Shown: piece by piece, positions 50,966 to 59,106 of the stretch
Layout: each line of letters opens with the position of its first letter
How positions within the stretch are numbered: position 1 is the stretch's first letter
Assembly: GCF_030657435.1 (NCBI RefSeq)
Contig: NZ_JAUTWS010000016.1
Coordinates: 1 to 64,000, forward strand
Source of the DNA: Paracraurococcus lichenis
GTDB taxonomy: Bacteria > Pseudomonadota > Alphaproteobacteria > Acetobacterales > Acetobacteraceae
DNA length: 64,000 bases
Direction: 5' to 3'
The notes under the pieces: model-generated
Seen by the model: the letters and a program-made list of their open reading frames with translations, nothing else
Told to the model about the DNA's origin: nothing
Database searches by the model: none
Made by a program: the position numbers and the translations under genes

Positions 50966-51077
50966 GGGGGAGTGAACTCCCCCGGGCCCCCTCCTTCTTC
51001 TGTCAGTTTTCGGCGCGACAGTTCAGCCTGCAGACTCAGAGAAATAGATGGGGGTGCGGGGGAATACCTTCCCCCGC
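50966..51077. repeat. Two strong G/C hairpins before the M23 peptidase gene
   Basis: Hairpin 1: GGGGGAG (50966-50972), loop TGAA, CTCCCCC (50977-50983). Hairpin 2: GCGGGGGAA (51056-51064), loop TACC, TTCCCCCGC (51069-51077). A C/T-rich stretch follows the first. The second ends one base before the likely TTG start of the peptidase gene. The composition resembles the hairpins at 14.05, 34.65 and 52.7 kb. Confidence 0.7.
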
Positions 51078-51078
51078 A

Positions 51079-51870
51079 TTGCCACGCCGCAGCCTGCTGG
51101 CGCTCGCCGGCCTGGCCGCCCTGCCCGCCCATGCCAACGGCTATGAGCAGGGCGCGCTCGTGGTCGGCCGCGTCGCGCCGGGCACGCGCCTCGCGCTGGA
51201 CGGACGTCCACTGCGCGTCGGCCCCGGCGGCGAATACGCCTTCGGCCTCGGCCGCGACCACGGGCCCGAGGCCGTGCTGACCGTCACCCCGCCCGGCGGC
51301 ACGCCGAGACAGGAACGCCTTGCCGTGGCGAAGCGCCAGTGGCCGGTCCAGTCCATCACCGGCCTGCCCCCGGCGCAGGTGACGCCCGACCCGGAGGCGC
51401 TGCGGCGCATCGCCGCCGAGCGCGAGCGCCTGGCCGCGGTGCGCGGCACCGACAGCGCGCTGACCCATTTCGCCGAGGGCTTCGTGCTGCCCGCGCATGG
51501 CCGCGTCAGCGGCGTCTTCGGCAGCCAGCGCATCCTGAACGGCGAGCCGCGGCAGCCCCATTTCGGCTTCGACATCGCCGCCCCCACCGGCACGCCGATC
51601 CAGGCCGCCTGCGGCGGCACCGTCACGCTCGCCGCGGAGTTCTTCTTCTTCGGCCGCCTGATCGTGCTGGACCACGGGCATGGCGTGAACACGCTCTACG
51701 CCCATTGCTCGGCGGTGGAGGTGACGGAAGGGCAGAAGGTCGCGGCGGGACAGCGCATCGGCGCCATCGGCGCCACGGGCCGCGTCACCGGCCCGCACCT
51801 GCATTTCGGCCTGTCCTGGTTGCAGACCTGGCTGGACGCGCAACCGGTGCTGCCGCCGGTCACAGGCTGA
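51079..51870 (+). CDS. M23-family peptidoglycan endopeptidase
   Basis: 263-residue exported LytM/M23 metallopeptidase. The signal is PRRSLLALAGLAALPAHANG. Zinc ligands are visible as His and Asp in PHFGFDIAAPTGTPI, and the catalytic region as LDHGHGVNTLYAHCS and GPHLHFGLSW. The only usable start before the signal is TTG at 51079, with no ribosome site but a strong hairpin immediately upstream. An out-of-frame ATG lies at 51048. The protein cleaves peptide crosslinks or processes bacteriocin-like substrates; cell-wall remodelling is most likely. Confidence 0.85.
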   Translation: MPRRSLLALAGLAALPAHANGYEQGALVVGRVAPGTRLALDGRPLRVGPGGEYAFGLGRDHGPEAVLTVTPPGGTPRQERLAVAKRQWPVQSITGLPPAQVTPDPEALRRIAAERERLAAVRGTDSALTHFAEGFVLPAHGRVSGVFGSQRILNGEPRQPHFGFDIAAPTGTPIQAACGGTVTLAAEFFFFGRLIVLDHGHGVNTLYAHCSAVEVTEGQKVAAGQRIGAIGATGRVTGPHLHFGLSWLQTWLDAQPVLPPVTG

Positions 51871-51921
51871 AACCCCGGCCTGCCGCGCCGGTTGAACAAC
51901 CCTACACCTCCGGAGGACGCG

Positions 51922-52674
51922 ATGAGCGACGCTTTCGCCCGCTACCCCAGCCTGAAGGACCGCGTGGTGCTGATCACCGGCGGCGCCAGCGGCATCGGCG
52001 CCAGCATGGTCGAGCATTTCGCCGCGCAGGGGTCGCGCGTCGCCTTCCTCGACTTCGACGACAGGGCCGGGCCGGAGGTCGCGGGGCGGACCGGCGCTAG
52101 CTTCGTGCATTGCGACCTGCGCGACATCCCGGCGCTGCGCGCCGCCATCGCCCAGGTGAAGGCGCAGCTCGGCCCCGTTTCCGTGCTGGTCAACAATGCC
52201 GCGCGCGACGACCGGCATGGCTGGGAGACGGTGGAGCCCGACTACTGGGACGAGCGCTTCCAGTCCAACCTGCGCCACGCCTTCTTCTGCACCCAGGCGG
52301 TGGCGCCGATGATGCAGGAACGGCGCCAGGGCTCCATCATCTTCTTCGGCAGCGTGTCCTGGATGATGTCGCAGGGCGGCATGCCGGCCTACACCGCGGC
52401 CAAGTCGGCGGCGCATGGCCTGGCGCGCGGCCTGGCGCGGGACCTGGGCCCGCAGGGCATCCGCTGCAACGTGGTCGTGCCCGGCTGGATCTTCACCGAA
52501 CGGCAGGAACAGCTCTGGGCGACGCCGGAGGCGGTGGCGAAGCACCTGGAGCGGCAATGCCTGAAGGAGAAGCTTTACGCGCCGGACATTGCGCGCATGG
52601 TGCTGTGGCTGGCGGCCGATGACAGCCGCATGGTGACGGCGCAGAGCTTCGTGGTGGATGGCGGCGGGATCTGA
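51922..52674 (+). CDS. Short-chain dehydrogenase/reductase
   Basis: 250-residue classical SDR with TGGASGIGASM (cofactor binding), NNAARDD, the catalytic Ser in FGSVSWMM, YTAAKSA and the C-terminal FVVDGGGI. The length and end are typical of sugar or polyol dehydrogenases of this fold, but the substrate is unknown. ATG at 51922 has GGAGG five bases upstream. Single-gene unit followed by two hairpins. Confidence 0.9.
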   Translation: MSDAFARYPSLKDRVVLITGGASGIGASMVEHFAAQGSRVAFLDFDDRAGPEVAGRTGASFVHCDLRDIPALRAAIAQVKAQLGPVSVLVNNAARDDRHGWETVEPDYWDERFQSNLRHAFFCTQAVAPMMQERRQGSIIFFGSVSWMMSQGGMPAYTAAKSAAHGLARGLARDLGPQGIRCNVVVPGWIFTERQEQLWATPEAVAKHLERQCLKEKLYAPDIARMVLWLAADDSRMVTAQSFVVDGGGI

Positions 52675-52680
52675 GGGCCG

Positions 52681-52740
52681 GTCAGGTCTTTCGAAGACCC
52701 CTGACGCGAGGTCGGGGAGGGAAAGGCATTCCCTCCCCGA
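52681..52740. terminator. Two consecutive hairpins after SDR gene
   Basis: Hairpin 1: GTCAGG (52681-52686) with CCTGAC (52700-52705), continuing as TCTT/AAGA. Hairpin 2: a 12-bp perfect stem TCGGGGAGGGAA (52712-52723) with 52729-52740. They lie between convergent genes, 6 bp after the SDR stop. A C/T-rich tail (CCCCACCCTTCCTTTCTCC) follows. Confidence 0.65.
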
Positions 52741-52808
52741 GCCCCACCCTTCCTTTCTCCGAGTCGGCCGCCGCCATGCGGCGCGTGCCGTCTCCGCCGA
52801 TGCGGCGC

Positions 52809-53399
52809 TCAGGCGCGGAGCGCCGCGGCCAGGCCCAGGCCGGCGATGCGGGCGGTGGCGAGCAGGCGATCCAGGCCGTGCCCCTCCCGGGCCATGGTGG
52901 AGAGGCCGGTCATCACCGTGACGACGTAGTCGGCCAGCCGCTCCGCCGCCTCCGGATGGGTGGCGGCGACGAAGCGGCGGATGGTTTCCGCGCCGGCGGC
53001 GGTCAGGGCGCGGGCGGCCTGCCGTGCCTCGGGGTCGTTGCACCGCGCCCCCTCGATGGCAAGGCAGCCGGCGGCGGCCGGGTCGGCGGCATAGCGGCGG
53101 GCGGACTCCTCGAGCACCTCGGCCAGCGCCTCCGCCACCGGCCGGCCGGGCCGCAGGATCTCGTCCAGGGGCAGGCCATCGCCGGCGCTGTAGCGGCCGA
53201 GGATGCGGGCATAGAGCCCCGCCTTGCTGCCGAAGGCGGCATAGAAACTGGGCGGGTTGATGCCGATCGCCTCGGTGAGGTCGGCGACGCTGACGGCGTC
53301 GTAGCCGCGCGCATGGAAGAGGCGCTGGGCGATCGCGACGGCCTGGTCCAGATCGAATCGGCGGGGGCGGCCGCGGGGCCGCGGAAAATTTGTAGTCAT
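52809..53399 (-). CDS. TetR-family transcriptional regulator
   Basis: 196-residue TetR repressor. The N-terminal helix-turn-helix (about 20-60) reads DAVSVADLTEAIGINPPSFYAAFGSKAGLYARIL. A C-terminal ligand domain has LAIEGARCNDPEARQAAR. The basic N-terminus RPRGRPRRFDLDQA is typical of AefR-like members. Divergent from an SDR gene over 75 bp containing a promoter with an overlapping partial palindrome. It probably represses the SDR and itself. ATG at 53399 has no strong ribosome site. Confidence 0.9.
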   Translation of the reverse strand: MTTNFPRPRGRPRRFDLDQAVAIAQRLFHARGYDAVSVADLTEAIGINPPSFYAAFGSKAGLYARILGRYSAGDGLPLDEILRPGRPVAEALAEVLEESARRYAADPAAAGCLAIEGARCNDPEARQAARALTAAGAETIRRFVAATHPEAAERLADYVVTVMTGLSTMAREGHGLDRLLATARIAGLGLAAALRA

Positions 53400-53413
53400 T
53401 GCTATAAAATACC

Positions 53414-53451
53414 TTGACGAGGCCTGCGAGGGATTTATGTAGCGCTCACTA
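53414..53451 (+). promoter_or_regulatory. SDR promoter with overlapping TetR-type operator
   Basis: TTGACG (53414-53419), 16-bp spacer, TATGTA (53436-53441) forms a good sigma-70-like promoter for the SDR gene. The imperfect palindrome TAGCGCTCACTA (53440-53451; 8 of 12 symmetric) overlaps the end of the -10 box, a suitable position for repression by the divergent TetR protein. Confidence 0.55.
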
Positions 53452-53474
53452 GGTTGAAACTCAAGGAGGGCCTG

Positions 53475-54188
53475 ATGGCCGGTTTTCAGGGTAAGTCCGT
53501 TCTGGTGCTCGGCGGCAGCCGGGGGATCGGGGCGGCGACCGTGCGGCGCTTCGCCGCCGAGGGCGCGGCGGTGACCTTCACCTATGCCGGCTCGAAGGAT
53601 GCCGCGGAGCGGCTGGCGGCCGAGACCGGCGCCACGGCCGTGGTGACGGACAGCGCCGACCGGGATGCGGTGATCGCGCGGGTGCGCGACAGCGGGCCGC
53701 TGGACGTGCTGGTGGTGAATGCCGGCGTCGTCGTCTTCGGCGACCCGCTGGAGATCGACCCCGACGCAGTGGACCGGCTGATCCGCATCAACGTGGCCGC
53801 GCCCTATCATGCGGCGGTGGAGGCGGCGCGGCGGATGCCGGAGGGTGGGCGGATCATCGTCATCGGCTCCGTCAACGGCGACCGCGTCCCCTTCCCCGGC
53901 GTCTCGGCCTATTCGATGAGCAAGTCGGCGCTGCAGGGCATGGCGCGGGGGCTGGCGCGGGATTTCGGGCCGCGCGGGATCACGGTGAACATCGTGCAGC
54001 CCGGGCCGATCGACACCGACATGAACCCGGCGGACGGACCGTTCAAGGACCTCGTCTACCCGTCCATGGCCTTCAAGCGGTATGGCCGGCCGGAGGAGGT
54101 GGCGGGGATGGTGGCCTGGCTGGCAGGGCCGGAGGCAGGCTTCGTCACCGGCGCGATGCACACCATCGACGGCGGCTTCGGCGCCTGA
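53475..54188 (+). CDS. Short-chain dehydrogenase/reductase under TetR control
   Basis: 237-residue SDR with LGGSRGIGAATVRRF (NADP-type loop), NAGVVVFG, IGSVNGDRVPF and YSMSKSALQG, ending TIDGGFGA. The length and SMSK motif resemble oxidoreductases of the FabG-like group that are often TetR-regulated. ATG at 53475 has AAGGAGGG; an earlier TTG at 53454 precedes the ribosome site. Substrate unknown; probably an inducible aldehyde or ketone reductase. Confidence 0.9.
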   Translation: MAGFQGKSVLVLGGSRGIGAATVRRFAAEGAAVTFTYAGSKDAAERLAAETGATAVVTDSADRDAVIARVRDSGPLDVLVVNAGVVVFGDPLEIDPDAVDRLIRINVAAPYHAAVEAARRMPEGGRIIVIGSVNGDRVPFPGVSAYSMSKSALQGMARGLARDFGPRGITVNIVQPGPIDTDMNPADGPFKDLVYPSMAFKRYGRPEEVAGMVAWLAGPEAGFVTGAMHTIDGGFGA

Positions 54189-54293
54189 TCCTGCGGGACA
54201 CACCAACCCTGCCAGAGCATGGCGCGTCATGCCGGGGCGACGCCGTTCCTTCGGACGGTGAGGCGCGGGCCGCCCGGCCCCGCGCCGGTCGCG

Positions 54294-56318
54294 CTACAGC
54301 GCCATCGCCAGCGTGACGCGCACCGCCAGCGGCTCGACCGGATGGAAATGCCGGTCGGCGACGCCCGCGGCCGGCTCGCCCGGCAGGCGCGAGGTGTAGA
54401 AATAGTCGATCTGGCTCGCCTTGGTGTTGAAGAGGTTGAAGGCATCGAGCTGCAGGGTGATCCCGCGCTCGAACCGGTAGCCGAGGCGGGCATTGACCAG
54501 TGCCGTGCTGCGCGAGGTCTCCTTGCCGTCCTCGGTCAGCGGCCGCGGCCCGAACAGCCGCAGCCTTGCCGCACCGAACCAGCCGAGGCCCTCGTCCCAG
54601 GTCGCGCCCGCGGCCAGCACCAGGTTGGGCGCGCCGGGGATGCGGTTGCCCGCCGGGTCGTCCTGGGTGAAGCGGGCCCGCGTCGCGGCCAGGTCCAGGT
54701 CGAGGGCCAGTTCGGGCCGCACCTGCCAGCGGTTGGTCCATTCCACGCCGATGCGGCGGCTCGCGCGGCTCGCCTCCGTCGTGCCGGCATCGCCGAGGAA
54801 GACGATCTCCGAGCCGAGCTCGAGCACGAAGAAGGCGAGGCGGCTGTCCAGCCCCGCGATGGCGCGCGTCGCCACGCCGATCTCGGCGCCGCGCGCGCGC
54901 ACCAGCAGCGGCACGCGGGAGAGCGGCACCAGCGGATCCGTCGGATCGACGCGGATGGTCGCGCCGCGCAGGTCGTTGCTGTGGAAGCCGCTGCCGGCAT
55001 TGAGGAAGAACTCCGTCGCCCACCAGGGCCCGAGCACGATCCCGGCCTTGGGGCTGGCGATCCATTCGCCGGCGCTGCCGGAATTGGCGGCGAGGTCGCT
55101 GCGCACCCGCCCGCCCATCCAGTCCGCACGGAGGCCGGCGGTCAGCCGCAGCCGGTCCGTCGCGCGCAGCGTCGTATCGGTGAAGAACCCGACGCTGTCC
55201 TGGGTGACGCTGTCCTCCCGCACCGGGGACAGCGTGGTCCGCGCCCGCGTGCGGTCGAGGCCGAGGCGGATGTCGTCATGCCGCGTCTGCACGCCGAAGC
55301 GCGTCTCGGCCTCGCGCCCCAGCAGCGTCCAGGGGATGCTGTGCGAGACCTCCCCGCCCAGCACCCAGCGGCGGTCGCGCTGGTGGAACTGGTCGCCGTT
55401 CTCGGGGTCGTCGAGGAAGTAGGTGAAGTTGTTCCAGAGGTCGAGCGTGGAGCGGATCGCATAGGCGCTGACCCGCGTGGTGCCCCAGTCACCGGTCGTA
55501 GCGTAGCCGCCTGAGAGGCTATAGCGCTGCGCCCGCCCGCCATCGGTCGGGTCGACGGCAGCGAAGCGGTCGATGATCCCGGCCGAGACGGCGCGCGCCG
55601 GCACTTGGTCCGTCGCGTGCCACCGGCCGGAATAGGCCATGCCGGTCAGCGAGAACCCGTCGAGCGCCGTGCCCTGGCTGTAGCGCAGCAGGCCGTTCAG
55701 CCGCGTCAGCTCGTCGCCGCGGCGCCAGGGCCCGTCATAGGTGGCGACCTCGCCGGCCGCGAGCAGCGTGCCGTTGCCGAGCGCGCGGGACCCGGCGGCC
55801 AGCCCACGCCAGTAGCCGAAGCTGCCGGCCGTCGCCTGCACCACCGGCCGCTCCAGCGTCCCCACCAGGTCGAGGCCCAGCGCGCCGGCGGTGGCGAAGT
55901 CGCCCTCGTCGGCGAAATAGGGGCCCTTGCGCACCCGCATGCCGCCCAGCAGTTCCGGGATCAGGAAGTTCAGGTCGGCATAGCCCTGGCCATGCGCATG
56001 GGTGCGCATGTTGACCGGCATGCCGTCCACGGTGATCGCCAGGTCGGTGCCGTGGTCGAGATTGAAGCCGCGGAGGAAATACTGGTTCGCCTTCCCCTCG
56101 CCGCTGTGCTGGGTGACGACCAGGCCGGGCGCCGCCTCCAGCGCCTCGCCGACCCTGCCGATCGGGCGGGCGGTCAATTCCTCCCGCGGGATGTTGCGCT
56201 CGCTGGCCGCGGCGGGGCGTTCGGGCCGGGCGGTAACCAGCACCTCGGGCAGCTCGGCCTCCTGCGCCGCCGCCACGCCGCCCGCCAGCGCGAGACCGAT
56301 GCCCCACCCCCACCGCAC
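54294..56318 (-). CDS. TonB-dependent receptor, probably nickel-related
   Basis: 674-residue outer-membrane receptor. A signal ends near GGVAAAQEA, followed by the plug domain (about 30-150) with VLVTARPERP, the RPIGRVGEALEAAPGLVV box and GTDLAITVDGMPVN. A 22-strand-type barrel ends LDAFNLFNTKASQIDYFYTSR and a C-terminal hydrophobic residue. The start is GTG at 56318 with GAGGGAG upstream. It is divergent from nikR over 99 bp, which suggests Ni(II)-chelate uptake repressed by NikR, as proposed for other nikR-linked receptors. Confidence 0.9.
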   Translation of the reverse strand: MRWGWGIGLALAGGVAAAQEAELPEVLVTARPERPAAASERNIPREELTARPIGRVGEALEAAPGLVVTQHSGEGKANQYFLRGFNLDHGTDLAITVDGMPVNMRTHAHGQGYADLNFLIPELLGGMRVRKGPYFADEGDFATAGALGLDLVGTLERPVVQATAGSFGYWRGLAAGSRALGNGTLLAAGEVATYDGPWRRGDELTRLNGLLRYSQGTALDGFSLTGMAYSGRWHATDQVPARAVSAGIIDRFAAVDPTDGGRAQRYSLSGGYATTGDWGTTRVSAYAIRSTLDLWNNFTYFLDDPENGDQFHQRDRRWVLGGEVSHSIPWTLLGREAETRFGVQTRHDDIRLGLDRTRARTTLSPVREDSVTQDSVGFFTDTTLRATDRLRLTAGLRADWMGGRVRSDLAANSGSAGEWIASPKAGIVLGPWWATEFFLNAGSGFHSNDLRGATIRVDPTDPLVPLSRVPLLVRARGAEIGVATRAIAGLDSRLAFFVLELGSEIVFLGDAGTTEASRASRRIGVEWTNRWQVRPELALDLDLAATRARFTQDDPAGNRIPGAPNLVLAAGATWDEGLGWFGAARLRLFGPRPLTEDGKETSRSTALVNARLGYRFERGITLQLDAFNLFNTKASQIDYFYTSRLPGEPAAGVADRHFHPVEPLAVRVTLAMAL

Positions 56319-56417
56319 GCCGGGCGCTCCCTCTTATCTTTCTTCGAAATCCTCACACACCCGTTGCCGCGAGCGCAAGCGGCGGGCCACTCTGGGGCGT
56401 GGGGCGGGAGGGGTCGG

Positions 56418-56876
56418 ATGCAGCGCGTCACCATCACCATCGACGACGACCTGCTGGCGACGGTGGACGCCCTGGTGGAACGGAAGGGCTATGCCAGCCG
56501 GTCGGAGGCGATCCGCGACCTGTTGCGGGCGGAGACGGACCGCGCCGCGACACTGGCCGAGGCGTCACCCTGCGTCGCGGTGCTGAGCTATGTCTACGAC
56601 CACGAGGCGCGGGAACTGGCGCGGCGGCTGACCGGCACGCACCACGCGCACCACGACCTCGGCATCGCCAGCCTGCATGTGCACCTCGACCACGACACCT
56701 GCCTCGAGGTCGCGGTGCTGCGCGGGCCGGCCGGCGCGGTGCGCCGCTTCGCCGATGCCGTCACCAGCGAGACCGGGGTGCGCCACCACGCCCTGCACGT
56801 GGTGCCGGCCCGGATCGAGGAGGGGCGGCACGACCATGGCGGCGGCACGCACCGCCATGGCCATATCCGTGCGTGA
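56418..56876 (+). CDS. nikR: Nickel-responsive regulator NikR
   Basis: 152-residue NikR. An N-terminal ribbon-helix-helix (MQRVTITIDDDLLATVD, SEAIRDLLR) precedes the ACT-like nickel domain. The four Ni(II) ligands are conserved at the E. coli numbers: His76, His87, His89 and Cys95 (LHVHLDHDTCLEV). An extra His-rich tail (RHDHGGGTHRHGH) may bind additional metal. GGGAGGGG precedes the ATG at 56418. An E. coli-like GTATGA/TCATAC operator was not seen in the intergenic region. Confidence 0.96.
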   Translation: MQRVTITIDDDLLATVDALVERKGYASRSEAIRDLLRAETDRAATLAEASPCVAVLSYVYDHEARELARRLTGTHHAHHDLGIASLHVHLDHDTCLEVAVLRGPAGAVRRFADAVTSETGVRHHALHVVPARIEEGRHDHGGGTHRHGHIRA

Positions 56877-56900
56877 TGCCGGCCGGCGCCCCGCGGCGGC

Positions 56901-57926
56901 TCACCGCAGCGGCAGCGCGTAGAGCAGGCCGCCCTTGGTCCAGATCTCGTTCGGCCCGCGCGGCAGGCCCACCTGCGTGTCCGGGCCCATGGTGCGGTTG
57001 TACATCTCGCCGTAATTGCCCAAGGCCTTGATGACGTTGAAGGCCCAGGAGCGGTCCAGCCTGACCGACTCGCCGAGCTCCGGCGTCACGCCGAGCAGCC
57101 GGCGGGTGTTCGGGTTGGTGGAGGTCTTCCGCATCTCCTCCACATTGGCCTGGGTCACGCCCTGCTCCTCCGCCTCGATCAGGGCGTAGGTGTACCAGCG
57201 CACGATATCGAGCCAGTTGTCGTCGCCGCGCCGGACATAGGCGCCGTAGGGCTCCTTGCTGAAGCGCTCGGGGAAGATCAGCCATTCCTTCGGGTCGGGC
57301 AGCGTCGCCCGCGCCCCGGCGAGTTGCGAGGCATCCGTGCCGAAGGCATCGCAGCGGCCGGCCTGCAGCGCCTCCATCGCCTGGTCCGTCCGCTGGAAGA
57401 CCAGCGGCTTGAAGGGCGTGTTGATGGTGCGGAAGTAGTCCGCCGTCACCTGCTCGTTCGTCGTGCCCTGGATCAGGCAGATGGTGGCGTCGCGCAGCTC
57501 GCTCACCTTGGCGACGCCCATCGACTTGCGCGCCATGAAGCCGTGGCCGTCGTAGAAATAGGTCACGACGTGGCGGAGGCCGAGCGTGGTGTCGCGCAGC
57601 ATGGTCTGCGTCGAGGTGCGGAACAGCACGTCCACCTCGCCCGAGCCGAGCGCGGTGAAGCGCGAGGAGGAGGGCAGCGGCACGAAGCGCACCTTCGACG
57701 CGTCGTTCAGGATCGCCACCGCCAGGCCGCGGCAGAGATCGACGTCGAGGCCCTGCCACACGCCGCGGCTGTCCGGCAGGGCGAAGCCGGCGATGCCGGT
57801 ATTGATGCCGCAGACGAGCTGGCCGCGCGCCCTGATCGCGTCCAGCGTCTGCTGCGCCTGCGCGGCGCCGGCGGTGAAGATCGCGCCGGCCAGCGCCGCC
57901 GCGGCAAGGAAGGCTCGTCCCAGCAT
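56901..57926 (-). CDS. Amino-acid ABC transporter binding protein (AapJ-like)
   Basis: 341-residue periplasmic family-3 binding protein of the general L-amino-acid type. The signal MLGRAFLAAAALAGAIFTAGAAQAQQ precedes IRARGQLVCGINTGIAGFALPD and the binding fold with TTNEQVTADYF. No Aap permease or ATPase is adjacent; the following genes are an unrelated exporter. It ends 24 bp from the convergent nikR. The partner permeases are probably elsewhere. Confidence 0.9.
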   Translation of the reverse strand: MLGRAFLAAAALAGAIFTAGAAQAQQTLDAIRARGQLVCGINTGIAGFALPDSRGVWQGLDVDLCRGLAVAILNDASKVRFVPLPSSSRFTALGSGEVDVLFRTSTQTMLRDTTLGLRHVVTYFYDGHGFMARKSMGVAKVSELRDATICLIQGTTNEQVTADYFRTINTPFKPLVFQRTDQAMEALQAGRCDAFGTDASQLAGARATLPDPKEWLIFPERFSKEPYGAYVRRGDDNWLDIVRWYTYALIEAEEQGVTQANVEEMRKTSTNPNTRRLLGVTPELGESVRLDRSWAFNVIKALGNYGEMYNRTMGPDTQVGLPRGPNEIWTKGGLLYALPLR

Positions 57927-58006
57927 GCCCCCGGATCCCTTTTCGGTATTGGTCCGGGATGCTGTCTGCGTGCTTCGTGGGCCGTCAACGGCCGCGGCGC
58001 GGCGAA

Positions 58007-58711
58007 TTACAGCGCCGGAACGGCACCTGCCTGTTTCGTGGGCACGATCCGCCCATCCTCCATGGAGATGATGCGGTCCGCGAGGTCGAGGATGCGCGGG
58101 TCGTGCGTGACCAGCAGGATCGCCACGCCGCGGCGCCGGGCGAGGTCGCGCAGCAGCCGCACCACCTCCCCGCCCGATTGCCGGTCGAGCGCCGCGGTCG
58201 GCTCGTCCGCCAGGATCAGGCCGGGATCGCCGGCCAGCGCCCGTGCCACCGCCACGCGCTGCCGCTGCCCGCCGGAGAGCTGCGCCGGCCGGCTGTCGCC
58301 GCGGTCGCCGAGGCCGACGGCCTCCAGCATCGCGGTCGCGCGCTCGAGCCGCCCGGCCTCCGTCAGGCCGGGATGCAGCTCCAGCGCCATCGCCACGTTC
58401 TGCCGCGCCGTCAGGTAGCCCAGCAGGTTGTGCTGCTGGAAGATGAAGCCGATGCGCCGGCGGAGCGCCACGCGCTGCGCCTCGCCTGCGCCCATCAGCT
58501 CCTGCCCGAGGACCCGGCAGCTCCCCTCCTGCATGGCGCGCAGCGCGCCGATCAGCGTCAGCAGCGTGGTCTTGCCGCTGCCCGAGGGGCCGGTGAGCAG
58601 CACGATCTCGCCGGGCTGCAGGGCCAGCGCGATGTCGCGCAGCACGGGGCGGCGCAGCTCGCCCTCGCCGAAGGCATAGGTCAGGCCGTGGATCTCGACC
58701 GGCGCGGTCAC
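58007..58711 (-). CDS. DevA/LolD-type ABC exporter ATPase
   Basis: 234-residue ATPase of the MacB/DevA/LolD class. Walker A GPSGSGKTT, QQHNLL Q-loop, signature LSGGQRQR, Walker B LILADEP and THD switch are all intact. The start is GTG at 58711, overlapping the preceding membrane-protein stop by 4 bp (GTGA). It energises the FtsX-type permease encoded two genes upstream. Last gene of the tetR-led operon. Confidence 0.93.
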   Translation of the reverse strand: MTAPVEIHGLTYAFGEGELRRPVLRDIALALQPGEIVLLTGPSGSGKTTLLTLIGALRAMQEGSCRVLGQELMGAGEAQRVALRRRIGFIFQQHNLLGYLTARQNVAMALELHPGLTEAGRLERATAMLEAVGLGDRGDSRPAQLSGGQRQRVAVARALAGDPGLILADEPTAALDRQSGGEVVRLLRDLARRRGVAILLVTHDPRILDLADRIISMEDGRIVPTKQAGAVPAL

Positions 58712-59106
58712 GCCGGGACCGGCCGGCGGAGCAGGGCGTCGCGCACCAGCACGGCCGCGACCGCGAGCAGTCCCAGCACGACCACCGCCATCCCCGGCGG
58801 GCCGAGCGCCGGCCCGAGCCAGACGAGCAGCGCGAGGCTGGCGCCGACCAGGCCGAGCTCGATGCCGAGGACCGGCAGCACGGCGGCGGGCGGCACCGGC
58901 GCGCGCCGCACCGCGAGCCAGAGGCCGGTGCCCGCCGCCAGCACGAGAAGGCCGAGCAGGCGCAGCCAGGCCGCCCCCGCCATCTCGCCCCCCTGCAGCA
59001 GAACCCGGGCGGGCGGCTCGGCCAGCGCCACGAAGACGGCGGCGCAGGCAAGGCCGAGCAGCAGCTCGGTCCGCCTGATACGACGCAGGAAAAGCCGGAA
59101 GCGCAT
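58708..59106 (-). CDS. Small four-helix membrane protein of exporter operon
   Basis: 132-residue inner-membrane protein with four predicted helices at about 14-30, 44-65, 74-96 and 103-120. The N-terminus is strongly basic (RFRLFLRRIRR) and the C-terminus has DALLRRP. I recognise no family. ATG shares one base with the permease stop (TGATG), and its stop overlaps the ATPase start by 4 bp, so it is translated with the exporter. A third membrane subunit is likely (inference). Confidence 0.75.
   Translation of the reverse strand: MRFRLFLRRIRRTELLLGLACAAVFVALAEPPARVLLQGGEMAGAAWLRLLGLLVLAAGTGLWLAVRRAPVPPAAVLPVLGIELGLVGASLALLVWLGPALGPPGMAVVVLGLLAVAAVLVRDALLRRPVPA

Noticed and set aside
56319..56417. 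E. coli-type NikR operator
   Set aside because: No GTATGA-N16-TCATAC-like dyad is present; only a short GCCGC/GCGGC inverted repeat was seen.
58007..58711. Missing ATPase for the amidohydrolase-linked importer
   Set aside because: Its motifs and coupling place it in the DevBCA-type exporter operon, and it lacks the C-terminal domain of sugar-importer ATPases.
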